From assembly GCA_030602705.1 (NCBI GenBank), contig JAUVZF010000002.1, positions 41,325 through 105,324 on the forward strand: 64,000 nucleotides of DNA. Reading direction: 5' to 3'. The position numbers were made by a program, and so were the translations under genes. Positions 17,709-27,677 of this stretch are shown here, in pieces (position 1 is the first letter of the stretch; every line of letters begins with the position of its first letter). The stretch is from Planctomycetota bacterium (GTDB lineage Bacteria > Planctomycetota > Phycisphaerae > FEN-1346). The notes below the pieces were generated by a model, which worked only from the letters and a program-made list of their open reading frames with translations, did not search any database and was not told the origin of the DNA.

Positions 17709-19412
17709 ATGCGCGCGAGCCGGACTTCACAAATGGTCGGGCGGAGGCCTTCCGTCTACACCTCCGCCATGCTCTGCCTGGCGGTTGCCGCCTTGGCTGC
17801 GCTCTGCCCGTCCTGCTTGCGCGACCGCGAAGCCCGGGAGCCGCGCACCCCGCGCGACGTCGAAGTCCCCGATTACCTCAAGGACACCATCGGCGCGGTT
17901 GCCCGGTTCGCCGGCCGCGAGTTCGTTGCCGTGCAGGGTTACGGTTTCGTGACCAGCCTCGATGGCACGGGGACCAAGGTCGTGCCCCCCGGCGTACGCC
18001 AGCAGGTCCTCGACATGATGCGCCGCAACAAGGTGGAACGCCCCGAGGAAGTCCTCGCCGATCCCGAGACGGCCGTCGTGGCGGTCAGCGGACGGCTCAG
18101 GCCGGGCATCAGCAAAGGCGAACTGTTCGACCTTGCCGTGCAGACCATCCCCAGGACCGACACGACCAGCCTCGAAGGCGGCTTCCTCCTGCAATGCGAT
18201 CTCTCGCGCGTCAGGCTCACACGTGGGGTGGAATCGCGAGGCGAACCGCTGGCGCTGGGGCGCGGCAGCATTTTCGTCTCGCCGTTCGGTTCGGAGGGCA
18301 AACCGAAGGGGAGCGGCGATCCGCGCATCGGCCGCGTACTGGCCGGCGGCAAGGCGCTCCTGTCGCGCCACTTCCGGCTCGCACTTCTGACCCCCTCCGT
18401 CAGGACCGCCGACCAGGTCGTCCGCCTCGTGAACGCCCGCTTCCCGGACGCCGCCTCGGGCACCCAGGATCCCGGGCGGATCGACCTGGGTGTGCCGAAA
18501 CACTTCCAAGAGGACAAGACGCGCTTCCTGGATCTTGTCGGGGCGATCTACATGCGCGAAACCCCGGGTGCCCGTGACAGACGGGTCCGGCTCCTCCTCG
18601 AAACGCTCGAGGCCGGCGAGGACATGGATCGCGTGGCCCTGTGCCTGGAAGCCTTCGGCCCGACGGTGGCGCCGCGCCTGCACGGCCTCGGCGAGCACCC
18701 ACGCGAAGCGGTCCGGTTCTACGTGGGCCGCACGCTGGCTCATCTTCAGGACGCCAGGGCCGTTCACATCCTCGAACGCCTTGTCACCGACGACCGCTCG
18801 ACGTTCCAGGAGCAGGCGGTCGAGGCCCTGGGTAAACTTCGCAGCGGCCTCGGGCTTGGCGTGCTCGGTCGCGCGCTGAACGCGGCGAGCGCTCGGGTGC
18901 GCGTGGCGGCCTGGCGTCAGATGGACCGGCTGGCCCCGCAGACGTTCCCGGCCCGCACGTTCACCGACAAGTTCACCTTGAGCACCGTCGCGACGCGAGG
19001 CGAGCCGTTCATCTACGTGGCGCGGACCCTCAAGCCGCAGATCGCCGTCTTCGGCAACGTGGCGATCCGGCCCCCCGTTCTGGCCGAGACCCGCCGCGTA
19101 ACCGCCACGGTACTCGAGAACGAGGACACGCTCAAACTCATCTCTCGCCGACGCTCCAGAGACGTGCGCGTCGAGGCGGCCCTCGACGTCAAGAACCTTG
19201 TCGAGAAACTGGTGTTGCCGTTCGGCATCAGCGAAACGCAGCCAAAGGTGCAGGGCCTCGATCTTGGGTACGGCGACGTTGTGGGCCTGCTGCACGAAAT
19301 GTCGCGCAAGGGAGCCCTGACCGGACCGATCGTGCTTCAGCCGCTTGAGTACCGGATCCCGGCCGGCCGGCCGGTGGCACGCCCGATCAGCACCACGGGG
19401 GAGAAAGAGTGA
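17709..19412 (+). CDS. Exported FlgI-like (flagellar P-ring fold) protein with inserted HEAT repeats
   Basis: A 567-residue exported protein. The N-terminus has an arginine-rich stretch, a hydrophobic segment (about 21-36) and a Cys near residue 38, so it may be a lipoprotein, although the box is not canonical. Residues about 55-250 resemble FlgI: 'VAVQGYGFVTSLDGTGTK' matches the FlgI 'VGYGLVVGLNGTGD' segment, and 'TTSLEGGFLLQCDL' matches 'DATSLRGGTLL'. HEAT-like helical repeats follow (about 285-415). The end ('LGYGDVVGLLHEMSRKGALTGPIVL') resembles the FlgI C-terminus. The P-ring fold therefore seems split by a helical insertion. No other flagellar gene is here, so it may be a surface ring or scaffold protein rather than a P-ring. 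An in-frame TTG at 17685 is a less likely start. Confidence 0.65.
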   Translation: MRASRTSQMVGRRPSVYTSAMLCLAVAALAALCPSCLRDREAREPRTPRDVEVPDYLKDTIGAVARFAGREFVAVQGYGFVTSLDGTGTKVVPPGVRQQVLDMMRRNKVERPEEVLADPETAVVAVSGRLRPGISKGELFDLAVQTIPRTDTTSLEGGFLLQCDLSRVRLTRGVESRGEPLALGRGSIFVSPFGSEGKPKGSGDPRIGRVLAGGKALLSRHFRLALLTPSVRTADQVVRLVNARFPDAASGTQDPGRIDLGVPKHFQEDKTRFLDLVGAIYMRETPGARDRRVRLLLETLEAGEDMDRVALCLEAFGPTVAPRLHGLGEHPREAVRFYVGRTLAHLQDARAVHILERLVTDDRSTFQEQAVEALGKLRSGLGLGVLGRALNAASARVRVAAWRQMDRLAPQTFPARTFTDKFTLSTVATRGEPFIYVARTLKPQIAVFGNVAIRPPVLAETRRVTATVLENEDTLKLISRRRSRDVRVEAALDVKNLVEKLVLPFGISETQPKVQGLDLGYGDVVGLLHEMSRKGALTGPIVLQPLEYRIPAGRPVARPISTTGEKE

Positions 19413-19496
19413 CCCGGCGTCGCGGCGTCGCCGGACGCGCCATCTGAACCGCCGGCGCCCCGACCGGGGCGCCGTGCAGAGGGGAGTACCGACAGC

Positions 19497-22400
19497 GTGG
19501 AACTGAAGAGACTGGAACTGTTCGGATTCAAATCCTTTGCGGACCGGACCCCCTTCGAGTTCGACTCCGGCATCACGGTCATCGTCGGACCGAACGGGTG
19601 CGGCAAGTCGAACATCGTCGATGCCGTCAAGTGGGTCCTCGGCGAGCAGAGCCCCAAGAGCCTTCGCGGCCGCGAAATGGCCGACGTCATCTTCGCCGGG
19701 TCCGAGAGCCGGCGAAGCCTCGGCTTTGCGGAAGCCACGCTCACCTTCGACAACTCAAGCGGAATGCTGCCGATCGACACGACCGAGGTCGAAGTCAGCC
19801 GCCGCCTCTACCGCAGCGGCGAGTCGGAGTACCTGCTCAACCGCAAACCCTGTCGCCTGCGCGATATCCGCGAACTGTTCATGGACACGGGCGTCGGCGT
19901 CGATGCCTACAGCCTCATCGAGCAGGGCAAGGTGGACGTGCTGCTCCAGTCCAACCCGCACGAACGCCGTCTTATCTTCGAAGAGGCCGCCGGCATCTCC
20001 AAGTACAAGGCCAAACGCAAGGAGGCCGAGCGGAAACTCGCTCGCACAGAGCAGAACCTCTTGCGCCTCGGCGATATCCTCCAAGAAGTCGAGCGGCGAC
20101 TCCGAAGCGTCAAGTACCAGGCAGGAAAGGCACGCAACTATAAGCAGTACACCGCCCGGCTGAAGGAACTGCGGGTCTCCTACGCCCTGAACCAGTATCA
20201 CGAGCACACCGCCGCCCTCGCCGCCCAGCAGACCGATATCGACGACCTCCAGAACCAGCGCTCGGCCCGGTCGGGTCATCTGGCACAACTCGACCAGCAG
20301 CGGTCGGCGCTCGAAGCAGAGTTGATGGACCTGGAGAATCGGGTCCGGCAGGTCGACGCCCGCTTGGGCGAGGTCCGCTCCGGCCTGGCCGCCCGCGACA
20401 ACGAGATCGGGTTCCACCGCACGCGCGTGGACGAACTTCGCCAGATCATCGGGCGCGACCGGCGCAAGATCGGCGAACTCTCGGACCATCTCCGGGAGGC
20501 CGACGCCGCCGTCGAAACACGCCGCACCAGCATGGCCGACGTCGCCGTCGCAGCACGCGACCAGGAAACAACCGTCGCGTCCATCGAGCAGCGGCTGCGC
20601 GACCTCTCCGGACAGGTCCGGAACCTGACCGGCCGCATCGAACACGCCAAAACGGCGATGCTCGACCTGGCCCAGGAGCGCACGCGGCACAGCAGCCGCC
20701 AGGCCAGCCTCGACCTTCGCCTCGAGACGCTCCAGGGCCAGACCCGCAAACTCCACGCCCGGCGCGACGAGATCGCAACCTCGCTCCACGAGATCGCCCG
20801 CCAGGAAGAGGCCTTCCGCCGCGAAGGCGAGACGCTCAAACGCGAGATCGCCGACCGTCGCGGACGCCTCGAGGCGAAACGACGCGAGGCCGAGGCCAGG
20901 CAGCAGCAGGCCGAGCAGGTCGGGGAGCAGTTCGCCCGCGCCAAAGAGGAAGCCTCCGCACTCGACAGCCGCCGTGACCTGCTCGAAGACCTCGAACGCC
21001 GCGGCGAGGGCATCCCCGCCGCCGTTCGAAAGGTTGCCGAAGCGATCCGGACGGGCGGTGTCGGCGAGCGATGGCGCGGCATGGTGGCCGATCTGATTGA
21101 AGTGGACGCCGACCACGCCGTCGTTATCGAGTCGGCCCTTGGGCCGGCCGAGAAACTCCTGATCGCCGACCGCCAGGCCGACGTTCTGGCCCTTGCCCGC
21201 CGTCTGGAGGGTCAACTCTCCGGCCAGGTCCGCTTCCTCGCCCTGGATGCCATCCAGCCGGTTACCAACGGCCACGACCCTTCGGCTGGCTCAGGGCAGG
21301 CCCTGTCGGCTTACCCGGAGGCGGTCGGGTGGGCGACGGACTACGTGCGTGCGGCCGAGTCGATCCGCCCGGTGATCGAGCATCTGCTGGCCCGGACGAT
21401 CGTCGTGCGGACGCTCGACGGCGCAGCCGAACTGGCTCGCGGGCCGCTTCGGGGTTACCGCTTCGTCACCCTCTCGGGCAGCGTTCTAGAGGCCGACGGG
21501 TGCATCGCGATCGGGCCGCCCGGACCCGAGACGAGCCTGATTTCCCGGCGGTCGGAGTTGCTCGCGATCCGGCGCCGGCAGGGGGACCTCAGAGCACGCA
21601 TCGAACGTCTCGACGACCAGCGCCGCCGGGCCCTCGAAGTGCTGGCCGCGCTCGACGAGACCCAGCAGGAACTCAGGCAGGAGATTTACGAGGCGTCGAT
21701 GCGGAAGGTCGAGGTCGAGGGACGACTCCGGCGCCTCGCCGAGACGCGCCGGCAGTTTCAGACCGAAAGACCGGTCCTCGAAAGCGAACTCGAGGACCTG
21801 GCCCGTCAGCGCCGCGAGGCGAGCGACGCACGCGACGCCACCGCACGCGAGATCGCCGGGATCGAGCGGCGCGAGGCCGGGCAGCAGGCGGCCATCGCCG
21901 AGCAAGTCGCGCAGCAGGAGAGGCTCACTCGCCGGCGCGACGCCTGCGAGCAGGAGCGGACCGGCGCCCACGTGACCCTGGCTCAGTTGCGCGAGAAACA
22001 CACCGCGCTCGTGGACGGGCTGGCCGCTGCACGTCGCGACCTGGCTGCCACACGCAGCGGCATCGAAGAGGGCCGCACGGAACTGGCCCAGTGCCAACAG
22101 CGAGTTCGCGAGTCGGAGCAGGCGATGCTCCGCCTTCAGTCGGAACTCGCGACCCTCTTCATGGACAAGGAGTCGGCCGAGGCCGACGCCCGCCGCCTGG
22201 CGAGCGACCGGGCCGAGCGGCGCGACACCGTCTCCGCCCTCTCGCGCGAGGCCCGGACCATCGAGGGCGAGAGCAACGAACTGCAGCAGCACATCCACGA
22301 ACGCGAACTCCAGCAACGCGAACTCCTGACCAAACGCGACGACCTCGTCAGCCGAGTCCGCGATGATTTCGGCATGGACCTGGTCGAACGGTATGCCCAG

Positions 22401-23282
22401 TGGCAGGCCGAGCAGGTTGACTGGGACGCCGTCGCCGAGGAAATCCGCGAACTCCAGGCGAAGATCGAACGCCTCGGCGCCGTCAACCTCGACGCCATCG
22501 ACGAGCAGGAGGCACTCGGACAGCGGGCCGCGTTCCTGCGGAAGCAGAACGACGACCTCGTCAAGGCACGCGAGACGCTGAGCGGCCTCATCGACCGGAT
22601 CAACCACGAGAGCCGCCAGCGATTCCTAACCACCTTCGACGCCGTCCGCGGGCACTTCCAGGAACTGTTCCGGAAACTGTTCGGCGGCGGCAAGGCCGAT
22701 GTCTTCCTGGAGGACGAGGCGGACGTCCTGGAGGCCGGCATCGAGGTGGTTGCCCGCCCGCCGGGCAAGCAACTCCAGCGGATCAGCCTCCTGTCGGGCG
22801 GCGAGAAGACGCTGACCGCCGTGGCGCTGCTGCTGGCGATCTTCCGGGCCAAGCCCAGCCCATTCGCCATTCTCGACGAGGTCGATGCGGCGCTGGACGA
22901 ATCGAACGTCGACCGCTTTACCGACCTCGTCAAGGAGTTCCTCGACCAGTCGCAATTCATCATCATTTCGCACAACAAGCGGACGATAGCCATCGCCGAC
23001 GTGCTCTACGGCGTCACGATGCAGGAGCCGGGGGTGTCGCGCAAGGTCAGCGTCAAGTTCAGCGACCTGCACGAGCACGGCTACGTCACCCAGGAGTCAG
23101 ACCGGCCCGAGCACGAGCACGACAGGCTGCCCGTCGAGGCCGAGGCGGCGCTGAGCGCTGCCAGCGCCCGCGCGGCAAAGGAAAGAGACGAGGCGGCCGA
23201 GGCGGAAGCGCCCGAGCCCGGCGAGAAACCCGAACGGGCGCCGGCCCCTGAGGTCGCCGCCGAAAGCCCCGTGACCACCTAG
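19497..23282 (+). CDS. smc: Chromosome segregation protein SMC
   Basis: A 1261-residue condensin ATPase that compacts and segregates the chromosome. The GTG at 19497 gives the usual N-terminus 'ELKRLELFGFKSFADRT'. Walker A is 'GPNGCGKSN' (about 32-40). Long coiled coils cover about 170-505 and 690-1040 around a hinge (about 510-680). The ABC signature is 'LLSGGEKTL' and Walker B is 'FAILDEVDAALDESN' near the C-terminus. The protein is somewhat longer than usual (about 1180), owing partly to an acidic, Ala-rich tail and partly to a short in-frame insert at the hinge ('DPSAGSGQALS', near residue 594) that matches a small palindromic DNA repeat. No scpA or scpB is adjacent. Confidence 0.97.
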   Translation: MELKRLELFGFKSFADRTPFEFDSGITVIVGPNGCGKSNIVDAVKWVLGEQSPKSLRGREMADVIFAGSESRRSLGFAEATLTFDNSSGMLPIDTTEVEVSRRLYRSGESEYLLNRKPCRLRDIRELFMDTGVGVDAYSLIEQGKVDVLLQSNPHERRLIFEEAAGISKYKAKRKEAERKLARTEQNLLRLGDILQEVERRLRSVKYQAGKARNYKQYTARLKELRVSYALNQYHEHTAALAAQQTDIDDLQNQRSARSGHLAQLDQQRSALEAELMDLENRVRQVDARLGEVRSGLAARDNEIGFHRTRVDELRQIIGRDRRKIGELSDHLREADAAVETRRTSMADVAVAARDQETTVASIEQRLRDLSGQVRNLTGRIEHAKTAMLDLAQERTRHSSRQASLDLRLETLQGQTRKLHARRDEIATSLHEIARQEEAFRREGETLKREIADRRGRLEAKRREAEARQQQAEQVGEQFARAKEEASALDSRRDLLEDLERRGEGIPAAVRKVAEAIRTGGVGERWRGMVADLIEVDADHAVVIESALGPAEKLLIADRQADVLALARRLEGQLSGQVRFLALDAIQPVTNGHDPSAGSGQALSAYPEAVGWATDYVRAAESIRPVIEHLLARTIVVRTLDGAAELARGPLRGYRFVTLSGSVLEADGCIAIGPPGPETSLISRRSELLAIRRRQGDLRARIERLDDQRRRALEVLAALDETQQELRQEIYEASMRKVEVEGRLRRLAETRRQFQTERPVLESELEDLARQRREASDARDATAREIAGIERREAGQQAAIAEQVAQQERLTRRRDACEQERTGAHVTLAQLREKHTALVDGLAAARRDLAATRSGIEEGRTELAQCQQRVRESEQAMLRLQSELATLFMDKESAEADARRLASDRAERRDTVSALSREARTIEGESNELQQHIHERELQQRELLTKRDDLVSRVRDDFGMDLVERYAQWQAEQVDWDAVAEEIRELQAKIERLGAVNLDAIDEQEALGQRAAFLRKQNDDLVKARETLSGLIDRINHESRQRFLTTFDAVRGHFQELFRKLFGGGKADVFLEDEADVLEAGIEVVARPPGKQLQRISLLSGGEKTLTAVALLLAIFRAKPSPFAILDEVDAALDESNVDRFTDLVKEFLDQSQFIIISHNKRTIAIADVLYGVTMQEPGVSRKVSVKFSDLHEHGYVTQESDRPEHEHDRLPVEAEAALSAASARAAKERDEAAEAEAPEPGEKPERAPAPEVAAESPVTT
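21276..21310. repeat. Small palindromic repeat inserted in frame in smc
   Basis: The DNA reads CCCTTCGGCTGGCTCAGGG followed by CAGGCCCTG, with CCCT/AGGG and AGGGC/GCCCT dyads. The encoded peptide DPSAGSGQALS is a known hallmark of a widespread palindromic repeat that turns up inside genes of many environmental bacteria. It falls in a loop of the hinge, keeps the frame and adds about 10 residues. Confidence 0.65.
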
Positions 23283-23496
23283 AGGCGGGCCCGACGGCCG
23301 AACCCCGAGCGCGAGCACGGGGTTGCGATGACCGGGGATGCCATGTGGCGTGCGCTTTCTGCGGTTTCGGTGCCGGCGCTGCGCTCCAAGCCGATGATGC
23401 TCCCGTGCAAGTTCGAGGATTGGCTGTTTCGCAAGAAACACGACCTTGACTCATCGTAGTGTGGTCGCCCGCGCGGCCACGCAGCAGGCAGACATC

Positions 23497-25902
23497 ATGG
23501 CAGACGACCCACAGTCATCTGACCCGCCGTCCGCTCGGTTGCCGGTGCTTCCGCTGCGCGGCCTGGTCGCGTTTCCGGGCCTGGCGATGCCGCTCCTGGT
23601 CGGCCGCGAAGGCTCGGTGACGGCGACGCACGAAGCACTGGGCAAGGACCAGCGCATCCTGCTGCTGGCCCAGCGAGAGCCGGAGTGCCTGGACCCGGAA
23701 CCGGACGACCTCTTCCGGATGGGGTCCGTGGCGTACGTTCACCAGTGCTTCAAGAACGAGGGCGGCACGCACAAGGTGATCGTCGAGGTGGCCGACCGGG
23801 CACAGGTTCTCCGTCTGACGCGCGAGGGAGGCTGCCTGTGGGCCGAGGCCAGGCCGGTCGTCGAACCGGACGTCGAGGGACCGGAAGGCGAGGCCCTTAT
23901 GCGGACCGTCCGGGCGCGGTTCCTCTCGTACATGCAACTTCAGCCCACGCTTCCCGAGGGGGTAGGCCAACTCGTGACCCAGGCCGACACCGCCGCACTC
24001 CTGGCCGACACGGTGGCCGCTTACACCGCCATCCCGTTCTTCGACAAGCAGAAACTTCTTGAGATGGCGGACCCGATGGCGCGGCTCGGGACGTTGGCCG
24101 ACATCCTGGAGAACGAGATCGCGCTGCTCGAAATCCAGCGCGGCATCAGCGAACGCGTCCGCACACGCCTCTCGAAGAGCCAGAAAGAGTACTTCCTGAA
24201 GGAGCAACTCAAGGCCATCGAGGAGGAACTCGGACGCACCCATCCCGGGGCGGAGGGCGTCTCGGAACTTCGCGAACAAATCGAAGAGGCCGGAATGCCG
24301 GACGAGGCCCGCAAGATCGCCCTTCGCGAACACCACCGGCTCAGCCAGATGCTCCCTCTCACGCCGCAGGCCGTCGTCATCACCGAGTACCTCGACTGGC
24401 TCATCCACATGCCGTGGCAGGCGCGGACCGAGGACAACCTGGACCTGCGGCACGTGGCGCGGATCCTGGAGGAGGACCACTTCGGCCTGGCGGAACCGAA
24501 GGAACGGATTCTGGAGTACCTGGCGGTCAAGAAACTGAGCAACCGGATGCGTGAGCCGATCCTGTGTTTCGTCGGCCCCCCCGGCGTGGGCAAGACGAGC
24601 CTCGCGGGGAGCGTGGCCCGGGCGCTGGGGCGGCGGTTCGTCCACAAGAGCCTCGGCGGGGTGCGCGACGAGGCCGAGATCCGCGGACACCGCCGAACCT
24701 ACGTCGGGGCCCTGCCCGGGCGCATTCTCCAGTCCATCCGCAAGGCCGGTGTCCGCAATCCCGTGTTCCTGCTCGACGAGATCGACAAGATGGGGCAGGA
24801 CAACCGCGGCGACCCCGCCAGCGCGCTGCTCGAGGTCCTCGACCCGGACGAGAACTACGCCTTCAGCGACCACTACCTGGAGGTGGAGTTCGACCTGTCG
24901 GAGGTGCTGTTCATCTGCACGGCCAACGTGGCGGCCAACATCTCGCCGGTGCTCATGGACCGCCTCGAGATGATCGAACTCTCGGGCTACACGCTGGAGG
25001 AGAAGACACGGATTGCCGAGCGGCACCTGATGCCGCGCGAACTCCAGACCCACGGCCTCGCGCCGGCCGACGTCCACCTCCCGCGCAACGTCCTCCAGAT
25101 GATGGTCGAGCGCTACACACGCGAAGCGGGCGTGCGGAACCTGCGGACGCGCCTGGCCCGCGTCCTGCGAAAGATCGCCGCCGAACGGGCCACCGCCGAC
25201 ACACCGGCGCCCCAGCCGCGCACCGTCACGCCAGACCTGCTGCGCGAGTACCTCGGCCCCGCCCCCTACCGGCGCCGGCCCGCCGGACCGAAGGAAAGCG
25301 TCGGCATCGCCACGTGCCTGGCGTGGACCGAGTTCGGCGGGCGCAGCATGGTCATCGAGTGTTCGTGCATGCCGGGCAACGGCGACCTGACACTGACCGG
25401 CCAACTCGGCGACGTGATGCAGGAGTCCGTCAAGACGGCCCTGTCGTGGGTGCGGTCGCGCTGTTCGCGGCCGGGCGTGATCCCAATGAAACAGACCGTG
25501 GACCTGCACGTCCACGTGCCGGAAGGCGCAACGCCGAAAGACGGCCCGAGCGCGGGGTTGCCGGTGGTCTGCGCGCTGGCGTCGGCCATGAGCGGGCGCC
25601 CCGCCCGGCGCAACATCGCCATGACCGGCGAAGTGACCCTCCAGGGCAGGGTGCTGCGTGTCGGCGGCATCAAGGAGAAAGTTCTGGCGGCCCATCGCGA
25701 GGGCATCACCGACGTCTTCATCCCCGGGGCAAACGCCGACGACCTGGAAAAACTCCCCGCTGAAGTCCGCAACTCGGTCCGCATCCATTACGTGGACCGC
25801 GTGGAGGACTGCCTTCGCGAGGTGGTTCCGGCGCTCAAGGGCCAGTTTCGCAGCCGTGCCGACACCCACGTGAAGGAGCGCGGCGACACCCCGTCCGCCT
25901 GA
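23497..25902 (+). CDS. lon: ATP-dependent Lon protease
   Basis: An 801-residue cytosolic AAA+ serine protease that degrades misfolded and regulatory proteins. The ATG at 23497 is chosen because the LAN domain starts soon after it ('LPVLPLRGLVAFPGLAMPLLVGR'). An in-frame TTG at 23446 would add 17 unconserved residues. Walker A is 'GPPGVGKTS' (about 360), Walker B is 'VFLLDEIDKM', and the 'GGVRDEAEIRGHRRTYVGALPGR' stretch is typical Lon. The proteolytic dyad is the Ser in 'PKDGPSAG' and the Lys in 'GIKEKVLAAHREG'. Length and domain order are normal for LonA. The 214-nt spacer after smc shows no clear terminator. Confidence 0.97.
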   Translation: MADDPQSSDPPSARLPVLPLRGLVAFPGLAMPLLVGREGSVTATHEALGKDQRILLLAQREPECLDPEPDDLFRMGSVAYVHQCFKNEGGTHKVIVEVADRAQVLRLTREGGCLWAEARPVVEPDVEGPEGEALMRTVRARFLSYMQLQPTLPEGVGQLVTQADTAALLADTVAAYTAIPFFDKQKLLEMADPMARLGTLADILENEIALLEIQRGISERVRTRLSKSQKEYFLKEQLKAIEEELGRTHPGAEGVSELREQIEEAGMPDEARKIALREHHRLSQMLPLTPQAVVITEYLDWLIHMPWQARTEDNLDLRHVARILEEDHFGLAEPKERILEYLAVKKLSNRMREPILCFVGPPGVGKTSLAGSVARALGRRFVHKSLGGVRDEAEIRGHRRTYVGALPGRILQSIRKAGVRNPVFLLDEIDKMGQDNRGDPASALLEVLDPDENYAFSDHYLEVEFDLSEVLFICTANVAANISPVLMDRLEMIELSGYTLEEKTRIAERHLMPRELQTHGLAPADVHLPRNVLQMMVERYTREAGVRNLRTRLARVLRKIAAERATADTPAPQPRTVTPDLLREYLGPAPYRRRPAGPKESVGIATCLAWTEFGGRSMVIECSCMPGNGDLTLTGQLGDVMQESVKTALSWVRSRCSRPGVIPMKQTVDLHVHVPEGATPKDGPSAGLPVVCALASAMSGRPARRNIAMTGEVTLQGRVLRVGGIKEKVLAAHREGITDVFIPGANADDLEKLPAEVRNSVRIHYVDRVEDCLREVVPALKGQFRSRADTHVKERGDTPSA

Positions 25903-25918
25903 GCCACACGGTGCAGGT

Positions 25919-27631
25919 TTACCCTTTCGGTTTCGGCTTCGTTGCGTCCGGTTTCGGTGCCGGCTGTTTGGCCAGCCACTCCTCGAACGGGGCGAGTTCT
26001 TTGGCGTCCACGCCGGTGATCCGCTCCAGCGCGCCGAAGTAGACCGGCTTCAGCGGCGCTTCCTTCTCGGTCTTGCAGGCGTCGATAAGGGCACGGGCGG
26101 CCGGGACCGAGCCGCTCGGCGCAAGCGCCGCGATACTCAAGATGGTGTTGACGCGCGCCCACACGTTCTTCACGTCGAGGTTCTCGATCATCAGTGGCAC
26201 GAGTTCGGCGACCTTGGGATCGTCTTTCTTGATGGTGCGTGCGGCCAGCAGGGCGGCAGCACCGCGCGTGCGGGCGTTGGAATCCTTCAGCAACTCCGCC
26301 ACGGTCTTCTGTTCGATTGCCCTGCCCTGAATCGCCATGCCGATCAGGGCCGTCCCGCGAACCTGGCTGCTGGCGTCGTTGATCATGGCCTCGAGGCGGT
26401 CGCGAGCCTGGGGGTCGTCGGCAAAAGCCAGCCCAAACGCCGCCAAATCCCGGATGATCGGGTCCGGGTTCGCTGCATCCATCAGCAGCACCTTCATGTT
26501 GACTTTCGTGATGCGGCGGAGGGTCTCGTCCACCTGGCCGAGGCGAGCACGGTTGCCACCCCTGGCGCCCACCTCGTCCCGGACAACCTGGAGGTCGCGC
26601 AACATGAGCCGAAGCCGCGCCGCGGGAACCGCCTGGGTCAGCAGGCGGCGCTGCGCCAGGTCCCCGCTGAGGTCACGTATGGCCGGCGTCCAGGCGTTCG
26701 TGGGGTTCGCCTTGATGAATGCGTTGAGAAGTCCGATGGCGGTGTCGAGTTCCCCCTTCCCGATGTGCGCCATGGCCTTTTCGAGTTGATCGAGGTTGTC
26801 CTTGGCCTTCTTCAGGGCGTCAGATGCCAGGCGGCTCGTCCCGGTGAGCCGCTCCTGCCAGGACCGGACGACGTGCTGTTCGGCCTCCTCGGTCTTCTCG
26901 TTGATGGTCATCGTGCCGCGTTGCGACAGGCGCCCGCTCCCGTCGGCGGCCAGCGCCATCCACGACGTGGCCGTCTCGATCGTGATTCGCTGGGCATACT
27001 CTCCCGTAAAGGTGACCGTGGCGGTGGATTCGAGGACGGCGGCCGGGACGCCGCCCTCGGCACGCCGCTCGACGAACTTCGTCGTGATGACGGCCTTGGC
27101 GACGCCGAGGTCCACCTCCCGCGACCACGTCCGGCCCGGCGTCACAGGCTCTTCCGGGAGGTACCGCATCTCTTCCTGGAGCCTGGCGATGGCCTGCATG
27201 GGCACCTTGGGGGCAGGCTGCTGCTCGGTCGGGCGGCCGCCCAGGTTCCGCCAATACGCCGACAGCACCGGCCGCACCGGGCGAAGCCTCTTGGCCTCGG
27301 GCACGGTGGCCAGGCGGTCCTGGCCGTTCTCCTCCAGGGCCACCAGGCGCTCGGCCGCCGGTGTATCGAGCGTCACGATGCGCATGGACGGGGGCTGGGC
27401 CTTCGTTTCGACCACCAGATCCTCACGCCGCCCGGGCATCTCCATCACGGTTCGCGCGGTCCCCTTGTTGGAGCGCACGGTTGTGTCGGTGCGCAGGGTC
27501 CGCTCGTACACGCGCCGCTCGCCCGGCGAGACCTTGTATCGCAGGGCGGTAGCCTGGCCAAGCGCGACCGGGGCCGTGAGCAGCAACGCAAGGGAGACCC
27601 GGACAACCGTCAGGTGTACCTGCTTTCGCAT
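25919..27631 (-). CDS. Secreted HEAT-repeat protein of unknown function
   Basis: A 570-residue protein with a clean signal peptide (MRKQVHLTVVRVSLALLLT, cut near 'ALGQA'). Residues about 25-265 form an all-beta-looking domain with no family I can name. A helical segment (about 270-320, 'KKAKDNLDQLEKAMAHIGKGELDTAIGLLNAF') resembles a TPR. HEAT-like repeats follow (about 375-510), as in 'DPIIRDLAAFGLAFADDPQARDRLEAM' and similar units. The tail is Lys/Pro-rich. It converges tail to tail with lon, 16 nt apart, and is followed upstream by lgt on the same strand. It is probably a periplasmic or surface protein-binding scaffold. No catalytic motif is seen. Confidence 0.6.
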   Translation of the reverse strand: MRKQVHLTVVRVSLALLLTAPVALGQATALRYKVSPGERRVYERTLRTDTTVRSNKGTARTVMEMPGRREDLVVETKAQPPSMRIVTLDTPAAERLVALEENGQDRLATVPEAKRLRPVRPVLSAYWRNLGGRPTEQQPAPKVPMQAIARLQEEMRYLPEEPVTPGRTWSREVDLGVAKAVITTKFVERRAEGGVPAAVLESTATVTFTGEYAQRITIETATSWMALAADGSGRLSQRGTMTINEKTEEAEQHVVRSWQERLTGTSRLASDALKKAKDNLDQLEKAMAHIGKGELDTAIGLLNAFIKANPTNAWTPAIRDLSGDLAQRRLLTQAVPAARLRLMLRDLQVVRDEVGARGGNRARLGQVDETLRRITKVNMKVLLMDAANPDPIIRDLAAFGLAFADDPQARDRLEAMINDASSQVRGTALIGMAIQGRAIEQKTVAELLKDSNARTRGAAALLAARTIKKDDPKVAELVPLMIENLDVKNVWARVNTILSIAALAPSGSVPAARALIDACKTEKEAPLKPVYFGALERITGVDAKELAPFEEWLAKQPAPKPDATKPKPKG

Positions 27632-27677
27632 GGGCGTCTTCCCTTCCGTCGATGGTTCGGCAATCGGTGATTGCAGG

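Noticed and set aside
23446..23496. Upstream TTG start for lon
   Set aside because: It adds 17 residues of no family similarity and lacks a ribosome site; the ATG at 23497 is directly before the conserved N-domain.
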